Source of the DNA: Cyclobacteriaceae bacterium
GTDB lineage: Bacteria > Bacteroidota > Bacteroidia > Cytophagales > Cyclobacteriaceae
Direction of reading: 5' to 3'
Assembly: GCA_016786585.1 (NCBI GenBank)
Contig: JAEUUI010000030.1
Span: 124,001 to 188,000, forward strand
DNA: 64,000 nucleotides
Shown: positions 42,409 through 49,891 of the stretch, in pieces
How the letters are laid out: the number at the start of each line of letters is the position of its first letter
Position numbering within the stretch: position 1 is the stretch's first letter
Position numbers and translations under genes: made by a program
The notes under the pieces: model-generated
Told to the model about the DNA's origin: nothing
Databases searched by the model: none
Seen by the model: only the letters and a program-made list of their open reading frames with translations

Positions 42409-43611
42409 CTACCGTTTAAATCGGAAGTAATGAAGAAACTTGTTCGGCCTTCCGGCAAGTGCATCGGAAATCAGTTGCATACCCATCACGCTGAATGTTA
42501 TTCCGTTTCCGCCAAAGGCAAGTACGAAGTATGAATTTGGATAATCCGGATGTTCACCGATATAGGGAAGCGCATCCTTCGTGACACCGAATGTTCCTGC
42601 CCATGCGTAATCCGGAATGAGGTTAAGGCCTTGAAATTTCTTTGAGGCTTTCTGCAACAACCGTTCTTGTTTTTTGTCGATGAGCCGGTCGCGCCTGTCG
42701 GGGTTTTTAAATTGCTCGTCCTCCCCGCCTACCAGAATCCGGTTGTCATCAGTTGCCCGCATATACAGATAAGGGTCTTCTGTGTCCCAGAAAAGCGTAT
42801 GCCTGAAGGGTTTTGGAATTTTAAGCGGCTCGCTGATGAAAGCAAACGTACTGATCAGGTCTACAACTTTATCGCGCAGCATCGCCTGACTTTCATAGCC
42901 GGTGGCATAAACTATCTTGCGGGTTTTAACACGGAAATCACCGGATAGTTCAGCTTCGCAATGATTGGGTAAATTGTGAACTGTGCGTAATTCTGTATGG
43001 TCGTATACGCGAAGCCCGTAGTTTTTAATCGAATGCTCCACCAGACATCGCACCAACTGAAAGACATCGGTAGCCGCGCCTGTATTGGACAGAATCGCTC
43101 CTTCCCCTTCAACACCAAATTGTTTAGCGAGTTGCGTTTTGGAAAGCCATTTTACTGCTAATCCAGTACGTTTACGCTGTAGGAATTCTTCGTTTAACCA
43201 TTGCGCATCCTTTTCACGATGTGCAAAATACACGCTTTGTTTATGTTCAAAACCACAATTCGCATTAAGCGTTTTAATGAGTTTGCCAAGCTTTCTGATA
43301 ACCTTTACACCTTCCAGGTACGTATCAACCGCAGCCTCCTCGCCTACTTTACCAATCAACGAATAAAGAGGTTCATCCAATTCATATTGCAACAACGATG
43401 TGCTTGCGCTCGTGCTTCCAAGCGAGATGTCGCGCTTGTCGATAAGAACCGTTTTGTACCCTTCGCTGCAAAGCTGATAAGCCATGAGCGCACCGGTGAT
43501 GCCACCACCCACGATCAGGATGTCTGCCGAAATATCTTTTTGAAGTGAGGGATACGTACCGATCAATCCGTTTTTGAGCAGCCAGTACGGTTCCTTTGAA
43601 CGAAGTTTCAT
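42409..43611 (-). CDS. FAD-dependent oxidoreductase (DAO family)
   Basis: The 400-residue protein has an N-terminal dinucleotide-binding motif DILIVGGGITGALMAYQLCS, TSLLQYELDEPLYSLIG (a feature of the gamma-glutamylputrescine-oxidase-like branch), and the FAD C-terminal segment YPNSYFVLAFGGNGITFS. It oxidises an amine or amino acid, substrate unknown. It sits after the OmpA gene terminator and does not show the sigma-54-like element found near most neighbours. Confidence 0.85.
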   Translation of the reverse strand: MKLRSKEPYWLLKNGLIGTYPSLQKDISADILIVGGGITGALMAYQLCSEGYKTVLIDKRDISLGSTSASTSLLQYELDEPLYSLIGKVGEEAAVDTYLEGVKVIRKLGKLIKTLNANCGFEHKQSVYFAHREKDAQWLNEEFLQRKRTGLAVKWLSKTQLAKQFGVEGEGAILSNTGAATDVFQLVRCLVEHSIKNYGLRVYDHTELRTVHNLPNHCEAELSGDFRVKTRKIVYATGYESQAMLRDKVVDLISTFAFISEPLKIPKPFRHTLFWDTEDPYLYMRATDDNRILVGGEDEQFKNPDRRDRLIDKKQERLLQKASKKFQGLNLIPDYAWAGTFGVTKDALPYIGEHPDYPNSYFVLAFGGNGITFSVMGMQLISDALAGRPNKFLHYFRFKR

Positions 43612-43647
43612 AATGTGGGAGTTGCTAACGGGTTTAGCACCGGGGTT

Positions 43648-43674
43648 AAAAAAGGGCTGCTCGTTGAGCAGCCC
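43648..43674 (-). terminator. Intrinsic terminator after the OmpA gene
   Basis: GGGCTGCTC-GTT-GAGCAGCCC (43654-43674) is a perfect 9-bp stem. On the minus strand it is followed by TTTTTTAA. Confidence 0.88.
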
Positions 43675-43701
43675 GTGCAGTGGTTTATTACAGACTTAAT
43701 G

Positions 43702-44400
43702 TTATTCTCCAAGCTGACCTTTCTCAGCCATTTTTTGCATTTTCTTATTGGCGTAGATCGCAACTTCAACTCTTCTGTTTTTCGCGCGACCTGCTTCCGT
43801 ATCGTTTGTTTCGAGTGGTTGTGATTCTCCGTACCCTTTCGTTTCGATACGACCGGATTTAATTCCTTTGTCTTTGAGATAGTCTTTAACAGCGTCTGCG
43901 CGATTGTCAGACAAACGCATGTTGTAGGCATCGTCTCCTGAACTGTCGGTGTGACCTTCAATCAGGATGTTGGTATCGTCATACTTTTTCAGCGTCTTTG
44001 CGAGATCATCCAGGTTCGCTTTGGTTGCCGCCTGAAGCTCGTATGAATTCAGGTTAAACTGCAGGCCAGAGTTAAACGTAATCAAAATACCTTCACCCAC
44101 GCGTTCAACAGTAGCACCTTTCAAATCGCGCTGAAGTTCCTCAGCTTGTTTATCCATCTGGCGTCCGATTACAGCCCCCGCAGCACCGCCCACCGTTGCA
44201 CCGATGATCGCCCCTACTACAGTGTTATCGGATTTATGGCCAATCAGGCCGCCTATTGCTGCTCCAGCGCCTGCGCCAATGGCACCGGCTTTTGCCGTGT
44301 TAGAAGCCTTACAACTGAATAACAGTTGAAAAGCAATTACAGTTAACAACATCAAACATGCTGTTATTAACGATACAAGTTTGTTTCTCATGGCTGTCAT
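43702..44400 (-). CDS. OmpA family lipoprotein with glycine-zipper segment
   Basis: The 232-residue protein has a lipoprotein signal (LLTVIAFQLLFSCKAS), then a glycine zipper of two hydrophobic small-residue stretches (GAIGAGAGAAIGGLIG and VGAIIGATVGGAAGAVIG), and a C-terminal OmpA/peptidoglycan-binding domain (LIEGHTDSSGDDAYNMRLSD; GYGESQP; NRRVEV). It probably tethers the outer membrane to peptidoglycan. An ATG at 44391 would remove three residues. It begins 4 bases after the preceding lipoprotein gene. Confidence 0.88.
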   Translation of the reverse strand: MTAMRNKLVSLITACLMLLTVIAFQLLFSCKASNTAKAGAIGAGAGAAIGGLIGHKSDNTVVGAIIGATVGGAAGAVIGRQMDKQAEELQRDLKGATVERVGEGILITFNSGLQFNLNSYELQAATKANLDDLAKTLKKYDDTNILIEGHTDSSGDDAYNMRLSDNRADAVKDYLKDKGIKSGRIETKGYGESQPLETNDTEAGRAKNRRVEVAIYANKKMQKMAEKGQLGE

Positions 44401-44404
44401 ATTC

Positions 44405-44827
44405 TTAGTCGTTTTTAAAAGCTTCTTTTAATCTGTCTCCCAAACGCTCCATCTCGACTTTTACATCGCTGGCCGTATTTTTTGCCTTTTGCTGAATATC
44501 ATCCCAGGTATTATCGGATGAGGTTTCGATGTCGTCAAGCGCACGCTCAACTTTCAGCCGCTGATCGGTCAGGTTGTCTCTCAGTTCCTCAACATCTCCG
44601 CGACTCTTTTCGGCCTGCGTGTCGAGACGCTTCGAAAGCTTGTCGAGATCGTTGTTAATGTCATCGCGGAGTGTACGCAGCTGGCGGGTTACATCTTCTT
44701 TTTCCTTACGGATGTCGCGCTGAACTTCTTCCTGGGCTTTCTGAGCCTTTTCTTCCGCGGAGCGGGAACATTGATAAAAACTTACGCTTCCCAGTGTGAG
44801 CGCTGACAGGATGAGTATTTTTTTCAT
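44405..44827 (-). CDS. Coiled-coil lipoprotein of unknown function
   Basis: The 140-residue protein has a short lipoprotein-type signal (LILSALTLGSVSFYQCSRS; the residues before Cys are FYQ, a loose lipobox), followed by one long charged coiled coil from residue 25 to the end, rich in Glu, Lys, Arg and Asp. It resembles apolipoprotein/LEA-like stress proteins in composition. The downstream OmpA gene follows after 4 bases. Confidence 0.7.
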   Translation of the reverse strand: MKKILILSALTLGSVSFYQCSRSAEEKAQKAQEEVQRDIRKEKEDVTRQLRTLRDDINNDLDKLSKRLDTQAEKSRGDVEELRDNLTDQRLKVERALDDIETSSDNTWDDIQQKAKNTASDVKVEMERLGDRLKEAFKND

Positions 44828-44864
44828 ATCAGTTGTTTTGGGTTGTTTTCGTTCTACAGGTTAT

Positions 44865-44892
44865 TGCAGTCCGGAAAAATTTCCGGGCTGCA
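44865..44892. other. Strong hairpin between csbD and the coiled-coil lipoprotein gene
   Basis: TGCAGTCCGGAAA (44865-44877) and TTTCCGGGCTGCA (44880-44892) pair over 13 positions with one G-T pair and a 2-base centre. No T-run follows on the minus strand, so it may be an mRNA-processing or attenuating hairpin inside a ytxH-csbD-lipoprotein-ompA transcript rather than a full terminator. Confidence 0.5.
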
Positions 44893-44906
44893 TCCTGTAT
44901 TCTGAC

Positions 44907-45095
44907 TTATAATTCAGCCAGTTCTTTTCTGATATCATCTTTTGTACGGCCAAGGCGCTTCTGCAGGCGGCCCAACAATTCGTCTTCTTTGCCTTCGGCA
45001 AACATCAAATCGTCATCGGTTAATTCGCCATACTTTTGCTTCAGTTTCCCCTTAGCTTCATTCCACGTTCCCTTCAATTCTAGCTTCGTTGTCAT
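44907..45095 (-). CDS. CsbD family stress protein
   Basis: The 62-residue protein matches CsbD throughout: [20 protein letters not shown] followed by a second half, [19 protein letters not shown]. CsbD-like proteins are small, charged, and induced in general stress responses; the molecular role is unknown. It follows the ytxH-like gene by 18 bases. Confidence 0.92.
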   Translation of the reverse strand: MTTKLELKGTWNEAKGKLKQKYGELTDDDLMFAEGKEDELLGRLQKRLGRTKDDIRKELAEL

Positions 45096-45113
45096 AGTCT
45101 GAGATTTAAATGG

Positions 45114-45374
45114 TTAAACTTTCACACGTTCGCTCGTGTGATTGATCGCCTCTTTACCCTGTTTCGCGAGTCTGTCAATTTTTGCATTGAACTGATCACG
45201 AAGAGCATCAAGCGACTCTTCAACTGAACTCAAAAGCTCATCTTTTAATTTATTCGAGCCTTTGATCAATTTTTTACGTGTCTGCACTCCGCTTGCGGGT
45301 GCCAGAAGAATTCCAGCCGCAACGCCAAGCGCTGCACCTGCGAGCAATCCTCCGATCAAACTTTTTGCGTTCAT
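45114..45374 (-). CDS. YtxH-like membrane-anchored protein
   Basis: The 86-residue protein has one N-terminal transmembrane helix rich in Gly/Ala (IGGLLAGAALGVAAGILLAP) with the YtxH LLAP motif, and a soluble amphipathic helical tail. YtxH-family proteins accompany stress genes in many bacteria. It heads a unit with csbD. A second YtxH-like gene occurs at 59942. Confidence 0.88.
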   Translation of the reverse strand: MNAKSLIGGLLAGAALGVAAGILLAPASGVQTRKKLIKGSNKLKDELLSSVEESLDALRDQFNAKIDRLAKQGKEAINHTSERVKV

Positions 45375-45435
45375 AATTTTTTTGTTTAAGTGATTGAGTT
45401 AATGCCGCACACCGTGCGGTTCCGCAGCAGCTAAA

Positions 45436-45451
45436 AGAAAAGTATGTGCCA
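45436..45451 (-). promoter_or_regulatory. Sigma-54-like promoter for ytxH-csbD
   Basis: On the minus strand TGGCACATACTTTTCT, an exact TGGCAC -24 with TTTCT at -12. It is 77 bases from the ATG at 45374, further than for the other units, giving a leader of about 50 bases that includes the CCGCAC/GTGCGG repeat. Confidence 0.45.
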
Positions 45452-45582
45452 GTTGACAACGAACCGCGAGTTGTTGGTTTTCGCAAACCATTTTGTGCGC
45501 AAAACAATTCTGTTTTAAAAGTTATACAGTTATCTCAGGCCGTATTGAGCCAGCGCATGCCTGTAGAATTGTGCTAGTATCC

Positions 45583-45596
45583 GGGGAGAACATTCT
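45583..45596. promoter_or_regulatory. GGGGAGAACATTCT element, candidate activator site
   Basis: An imperfect dyad related to GGGGAATATTATTCCC, centred 61 bases upstream of the -24 element of the DUF2267 promoter. Confidence 0.3.
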
Positions 45597-45650
45597 ACAT
45601 CAAACCCCGCGCGAAGCATTAAAAATCCTGTAAAAACAACGCCCACCAAA

Positions 45651-45666
45651 TGGTACGAAGATTTAT
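45651..45666 (+). promoter_or_regulatory. Sigma-54-like promoter for the DUF2267 operon
   Basis: TGGTACGAAGATTTAT has TGGYACG at -24 and TTT at -12, 42 bases before the ATG at 45693. Confidence 0.5.
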
Positions 45667-45692
45667 AGATACCCGGAAACAACTGAAAAAAC

Positions 45693-46145
45693 ATGACAAC
45701 CTTAGCCAGACTTGTAACACCCGAGCAACAAGCCGTTCGTTTCTTCAAAGAAGTGAAGAATGAGCTCGGCATTGATTCTACTCAAAAGATTGTTACCGTA
45801 GTACGTTGTGTGCTTTCGCAATTGCGGAAATCACTTACCCACGAACAAGCGTCAATGTTGATCCGGAAACTCCCGGATACATTTCAACTCTTGCTTGTTA
45901 GTGGCTGGCGGTATGATGAGAAGGAAGGTTCGATCAAGCACCTGGATGAACTGGCTGATCAGGTCTACAAACAGACCCTGGTGCAGGAAAAAAGGTTGTT
46001 TTCAAGCGAAATTGATGCATTAAACACCGTTTTACGTGTGATTAAGAAACTGGATAAATTCTTCGGCCTGTTGGGGTTAAACCTGATTCGGTACACCATG
46101 GTTGAAGAAATCAAGCAAGCAGCTGCCATGGAAGACGCTGCATAA
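45693..46145 (+). CDS. DUF2267 family protein
   Basis: The 150-residue helical protein shows the duplicated DUF2267 pattern: AVRFFKEVKNELG, TVVRCVLSQLRKSLTHEQA and LLLVSGWRYDEK. The family is often found beside CsbD and other stress genes; the function is unknown. It is the first gene of a probable DUF2267-DUF1328-YXWGXW unit closed by the terminator at 46672. Confidence 0.8.
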   Translation: MTTLARLVTPEQQAVRFFKEVKNELGIDSTQKIVTVVRCVLSQLRKSLTHEQASMLIRKLPDTFQLLLVSGWRYDEKEGSIKHLDELADQVYKQTLVQEKRLFSSEIDALNTVLRVIKKLDKFFGLLGLNLIRYTMVEEIKQAAAMEDAA

Positions 46146-46196
46146 AAAAATCTTCCTGAATAGTAAAAACAATTCATCAACTAAACTCAATTAATT

Positions 46197-46367
46197 ATGT
46201 TACGCTGGGCAGTTATATTTTTTATCATCGCTATTGTAGCGGCTCTTTTTGGATTTGGAGGCATTGCAGAAGGTGCCGCATCGATTGCACAAGTTCTGTT
46301 CTTCATCTTTATCGTGCTGTTTCTACTGGCTTTGATCTTTGGAGCAACGATCTTCAAGAAGAGATGA
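46197..46367 (+). CDS. DUF1328 small membrane protein (YtjA-like)
   Basis: ATG at 46197, TGA at 46365-46367, 56 residues. It begins [20 protein letters not shown] and continues with [20 protein letters not shown], two transmembrane helices with the DUF1328 GIA...AxxAQ pattern, ending in FKKR. The function is unknown; stress-linked membrane peptides of this family are common. Confidence 0.92.
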   Translation: MLRWAVIFFIIAIVAALFGFGGIAEGAASIAQVLFFIFIVLFLLALIFGATIFKKR

Positions 46368-46389
46368 TTTGAATCAATAATTCAAACTA

Positions 46390-46689
46390 ATGAAAACGAT
46401 CATCAGAATTTTATCAGCAGGAGCTTTCGTAACAGCCGTTACGCTTAGCTCATGCGTTTCTGACACGGTTGCAAGCCGGCCGGCAGATCCGGTGGTGGTT
46501 GTTCCTGCTTCACCGGGACCCAACTATGTATGGGTTAACGGTTCATGGCATTACAACCGGCCGACACGTGCCTATGTATATCGTGAAGGATATTGGGTAG
46601 TTCCGGCCCGCGCCGGAAGAACCTGGGTTGAAGGACATTGGGTACAAACCGGCAGAGGCTGGCGATATGTAAAAGGGCACTGGCGTTAG
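46390..46689 (+). CDS. YXWGXW repeat lipoprotein
   Basis: The 99-residue protein has a lipoprotein signal (AVTLSSCVSD) and a mature part with four aromatic repeats of the type (Y/W)VxxGxW: YVWVNGSWHY, YVYREGYWVV, TWVEGHWVQT and RYVKGHW. Such YXWGXW repeats are found in small surface or periplasmic lipoproteins of unknown function. The terminator stem includes its last codons and the stop. Confidence 0.85.
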   Translation: MKTIIRILSAGAFVTAVTLSSCVSDTVASRPADPVVVVPASPGPNYVWVNGSWHYNRPTRAYVYREGYWVVPARAGRTWVEGHWVQTGRGWRYVKGHWR

Positions 46690-46699
46690 TGCCCTTTTT
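46672..46699 (+). terminator. Intrinsic terminator overlapping the YXWGXW stop codon
   Basis: AAAGGGCACT (46672-46681) and AGTGCCCTTT (46688-46697) form a perfect 10-bp stem followed by T residues to 46699. The stop TAG is 46687-46689, so the stem is built partly from the last codons. Confidence 0.88.
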
Positions 46700-46731
46700 C
46701 TTATCGGTTTTTTTCGTTTCAACGCAAATTG

Positions 46732-47220
46732 ATGGGTATGACACAGTCGGGGAATATTGAAACGTTCAATGATTTAATTCGCGCACACCGCGACAGAATA
46801 GCAGAATACCAAAATGCCACGCTCAGGCTTCGGCCACAGGAAGCCGGGCTGGCTTCAACCTTCACGGAAATAATCCGCGAAAGCGAGCAATGTATAGCCG
46901 ACCTTACGAGCCGAATGATTTCGGAGGGTGACGTTCCCGAGAACCGGACTTCATTCGAAGGAAAAATCTTCCAGCTTTGGATGGATCTGAAAGTAAAGTT
47001 TTCGGCCAATCCTAATTCTTCTTTACTTGACATTTGCGAAAAGGGTGAAGACGCGATGCTGAAATGTTATCGCGAAGCCCTGAAGCATCCGGGTACATTT
47101 GCTCCGGATGATATTCATCTCCTTAACTCCCAGCAGGAGATTGTGACAAAAACACATGACATAATTAAAGCCAAGCGTGATCAATATCACGAGTTGGTGA
47201 AGAATAATCAAATTATATGA
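46732..47220 (+). CDS. DUF2383 four-helix-bundle protein, copy 1 (PA2169-like)
   Basis: The protein of about 162 residues is an all-helical DUF2383 bundle: FNDLIRAHRDRIAEYQNATL, FTEIIRESEQCIADLTSRMI, then EGKIFQLWMDLKVKF and EKGEDAMLKCYREAL. Its neighbour at 47342 is a clear paralogue. PA2169-type proteins are ferritin-superfamily relatives linked to stress. Start may be 46732 or 46738; a TTG at 46729 is less likely. Confidence 0.82.
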   Translation: MGMTQSGNIETFNDLIRAHRDRIAEYQNATLRLRPQEAGLASTFTEIIRESEQCIADLTSRMISEGDVPENRTSFEGKIFQLWMDLKVKFSANPNSSLLDICEKGEDAMLKCYREALKHPGTFAPDDIHLLNSQQEIVTKTHDIIKAKRDQYHELVKNNQII

Positions 47221-47299
47221 GTGCGATTTTCTATACCATCATGTCATTTTATCTACAGGAATTAAAAGTATCCTAATGCAATTCTCATCATTTTTCAAT

Positions 47300-47315
47300 T
47301 GGTATAATTTTTTTA
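47300..47315 (+). promoter_or_regulatory. Sigma-54-like promoter for the second DUF2383 gene
   Basis: TGGTATAATTTTTTTA, 42 bases before the ATG at 47342. The -24 half is good (TGGYA) and the -12 half is a plain T-run. An AGGAATTAAAAGTATCCT repeat (47257-47274) lies 35 bases upstream. Confidence 0.4.
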
Positions 47316-47341
47316 GCGGGGAAGACTCAAACGTGAGGAGT

Positions 47342-47839
47342 ATGAAAACGAGGCAGCGTGACAAAACGATTGAGGTGCTGAACGACCTTTTGAAAATCAA
47401 TACAGACCGGGCCGATGGCTACACCCTGGCAATTCAGGAAAGCAAGGATGCCGACCTGAAGATTATGTTCAGAAACATGGCCGAAGAAAGTAAAAAAAAT
47501 ATCTCAGACCTAAGCCGCATCATTCTGCAGCTTGGGGGCGATCCGAAATTCGGAGAAAATACAGTAGCCGGAAAAATCTACCATGTGTGGATGGAGCTTA
47601 AAACCTCCTTTACGGGAAAAGACAGGCAGGCTATTTTGAATTCGTGCGAATTCGGAGAAGATGCCGCGGTTAAGGCCTACAAGAGCGCAGTTCGCGAACA
47701 GGACCTGGTTGTGGAAGCGTTTGATTTGATTTACCGGCAAGCACAGTTGCAGCGTGCCTCACACGATGTGATTCGCGCGTACCGCGATGCAAATCTCAAA
47801 CTCCGGCAAGCTGAGTTTGAAACAGGATCAATTAAATGA
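47342..47839 (+). CDS. DUF2383 four-helix-bundle protein, copy 2
   Basis: The 165-residue paralogue of the preceding gene has VLNDLLKINTDRADGYTLAI, FRNMAEESKKNISDLSRIIL, AGKIYHVWMELKTSF and CEFGEDAAVKAYKSAV. I chose the ATG at 47342 because family N-termini begin near here and the promoter-like element 42 bases upstream would otherwise be inside the gene; an ATG at 47276 would add 22 unmatched residues. Its stop overlaps the next gene by four bases. Confidence 0.83.
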   Translation: MKTRQRDKTIEVLNDLLKINTDRADGYTLAIQESKDADLKIMFRNMAEESKKNISDLSRIILQLGGDPKFGENTVAGKIYHVWMELKTSFTGKDRQAILNSCEFGEDAAVKAYKSAVREQDLVVEAFDLIYRQAQLQRASHDVIRAYRDANLKLRQAEFETGSIK

Positions 47840-48414
47840 AGCAGGTCAATTACTATAAATTATTAGTTATACCGCTCATCATTCTGATTGCGCTGCTCAC
47901 TTCATTATGCACACCACGCGAATCGCAGGTTGACAGCAAGGAAGTGGCCGACGAGAAAAATAAGGAAAAATTCACAACACGCGAAGCACGCCAGGACGCA
48001 AAAATTGTTACGGCAGCCGTAGCCTCTTCTCTGGCAGAAATCAGGCTCGCTGAACTGGCGATTGAGAAAACACGCGATGAAGAGGTAAAGAACATTGCGC
48101 TTCATTTTAAAAATGATCATGCCATGTTACTGGCCGATTTAAGGACCTATGCTGCCGGACATGTAATCACTGTTCCTTCAGCAGAAGGCAACAGCGAGCG
48201 TTCAGAGATAGAAAAGCTGAAGGCTGAATCTTCCAACTTCAATAAAAAGTGGTGTGAGCAGGTACGCGATCTCCACAAAGATGCAATCTCAAACCTCGAA
48301 CGGGCCAGGGAGAACGCAAGTGATCCCGATTTGCGAAAATGGGCAACTAACACTCTCCCGCGGTTGCGGAAAAATCTTGACCTGGCATCCGCTTGTTACA
48401 ACCGCGTGAAGTAA
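47836..48414 (+). CDS. DUF4142 lipoprotein
   Basis: The 192-residue protein has a lipoprotein signal (LIILIALLTSLCTPRES) and a DUF4142 ferritin-like helical domain: VTAAVASSLAEIRLAELAIE, VKNIALHFKNDHAMLLADLR, CEQVRDLHKDAISNLERARE and CYNRVK. It is coupled to the DUF2383 gene (ATGA overlap). Its stop is directly adjacent, with no gap, to the stop of the convergent kinase gene at 48415. Confidence 0.83.
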   Translation: MKQVNYYKLLVIPLIILIALLTSLCTPRESQVDSKEVADEKNKEKFTTREARQDAKIVTAAVASSLAEIRLAELAIEKTRDEEVKNIALHFKNDHAMLLADLRTYAAGHVITVPSAEGNSERSEIEKLKAESSNFNKKWCEQVRDLHKDAISNLERARENASDPDLRKWATNTLPRLRKNLDLASACYNRVK

Positions 48415-49860
48415 CTATTCCGCGAGTTTAAAATAGATAATAAACGAAGTACCCTTCTTCACTTTACTTTCCACTTCAATGTTCGCATTATGACTGCTGA
48501 TAATGTTTTTTGTAGAGGTAAGTCCCAGGCCCATCCCTCCGGGTTTTTCGGTAAAGAACGGATCGAACAGCTTTTCTAAATCTTCGGCAGGTATACCTTT
48601 CCCGTTATCAGAGATCGTTACCACGATGGTGTGATCCAGGCGTTTAACTTCCACCGTAAGTTCACCTTTACCCCGCTCCATCGCTTCGATTGCGTTAACG
48701 ATGATGTTAAGAAAGGCAATTTTCAATTTCTCACGGTCAACCAGAATGCGCGGAAGGTTCTCAATGAAATTTTTCCTGAGCTTAATCTGGTTCAGGTTGA
48801 TGCTGTCCGTAGCCAGTGCGATAGTCTCATTAAGAATCTCCGTTACTTCCGCCAACTCGAGATTCAGATCTTTCGGTTTGGACGAGTTAAGCATTTCGGT
48901 AATGAGCGTATCAATTCGTTTTGCATTACGTTCGATAATTTCACTGTACAGCTTTACCGATTCATTGTCTTTCGGCATTTCATCGCGCAGGTGTTCCAGT
49001 GCAAGATTCAGGTTTGTTAACGGGTTGCGAACTTCGTGGGCGATAGTCCTGGCAAGTTTACCCGTCATGGACAATCGCTCTGCAACCAGCATATCTTTCT
49101 CTGCCTTCTTGCGAAGCGTAAGATCATAGATGATCCCCTGGTAGCAGCAGAAGTCGGACGTCTGATCCGGAATAAATACGCAGTTGATCATACAGATCTT
49201 CTTCTCACCACGGTTATTCACCAGTACCACTTCAAAGTCTTTTACCTGTTCATCCTCGCGTAATTCGGAAAGCAAATATTCATAGTCCTTTTCATCGGCA
49301 AATATTTGCGAAAGGCTTAACGAACGGGCATCATCATGCGAGTATCCAAAAAAATTCAGGAACGACTCGTTCACATCCAGTAATTTAAAATCAATGTTTG
49401 CAAGAAAAATGGGATCAATCGATCGCTCGAACAGCGACCGGTATTTTTTCTCCTTCTCATCGAGCTCACGGATCACGCGCGACTGTGAAAGCGCATACCG
49501 AATACTCCGCTCCAGCATTGAGGCATCCAAATCCGTTTTTACCAGGTAATCCGCTGCACCGTACCGGCTCGCGTCAATATCAACCTTTAAATCGCCCTGG
49601 CCGGTTAACAAAATACAGGGTGTTAGAACACCGTTTTCCTGCGCATATTTGATAAGATCCAGCCCGGTTTCACTGCCCAGACGGTAGTCGACCAGAATCA
49701 CATCGTGCGAATTTTCGGTCATTTTTTCACGGGCTTTGTCAGTTTCCGCAATCCACTCCAGTTCGAACTTAAAGTTCTCACTGTCGGACAGGTATTCTTT
49801 CGCCAACAGCACGTCATCTTCGTCATCTTCAATCAGCAGAACTCGTATTTGTTGTCTCAT
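48415..49860 (-). CDS. Response regulator-PAS-histidine kinase hybrid
   Basis: The 481-residue protein has an N-terminal receiver domain with phospho-acceptor D58 (VILVDYRLGSETG) and LVKTDLDA, a PAS domain at about 140-260 (FERSIDPIFLANIDFKLLDV), a HisKA helix with the His in LARTIAHEVRNPLTNL, and an HATPase domain with FLNIIVNAIEAM and ISDNGKGIPAEDL. It has no membrane segment, so it senses in the cytosol and can be phosphorylated by another kinase. It follows the CHASE3 kinase gene by 31 bases and is likely co-transcribed with it. Confidence 0.9.
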   Translation of the reverse strand: MRQQIRVLLIEDDEDDVLLAKEYLSDSENFKFELEWIAETDKAREKMTENSHDVILVDYRLGSETGLDLIKYAQENGVLTPCILLTGQGDLKVDIDASRYGAADYLVKTDLDASMLERSIRYALSQSRVIRELDEKEKKYRSLFERSIDPIFLANIDFKLLDVNESFLNFFGYSHDDARSLSLSQIFADEKDYEYLLSELREDEQVKDFEVVLVNNRGEKKICMINCVFIPDQTSDFCCYQGIIYDLTLRKKAEKDMLVAERLSMTGKLARTIAHEVRNPLTNLNLALEHLRDEMPKDNESVKLYSEIIERNAKRIDTLITEMLNSSKPKDLNLELAEVTEILNETIALATDSINLNQIKLRKNFIENLPRILVDREKLKIAFLNIIVNAIEAMERGKGELTVEVKRLDHTIVVTISDNGKGIPAEDLEKLFDPFFTEKPGGMGLGLTSTKNIISSHNANIEVESKVKKGTSFIIYFKLAE

Positions 49861-49891
49861 AAGTTGAAAAACTTCTTCGGTTAGTTAAATT

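Larger units (their letters stand above)
45375..45692. other. 318-base divergent control region between ytxH and DUF2267 genes
   Basis: It contains a short inverted repeat CCGCAC-ACC-GTGCGG (45405-45419), the minus-strand sigma-54-like element at 45436-45451, a GTAGAAT...ATTCTAC repeat (arms at 45573 and 45592), the GGGGAGAACATTCT element (45583-45596), and the plus-strand sigma-54-like element at 45651-45666. I see no coding sequence in it. Confidence 0.5.

Noticed and set aside
45452-45475. TTGACA as a classical -35 box in the ytxH/DUF2267 gap
   Set aside because: No TATAAT follows at 16-18 bases, and Bacteroidota housekeeping promoters do not use this form.
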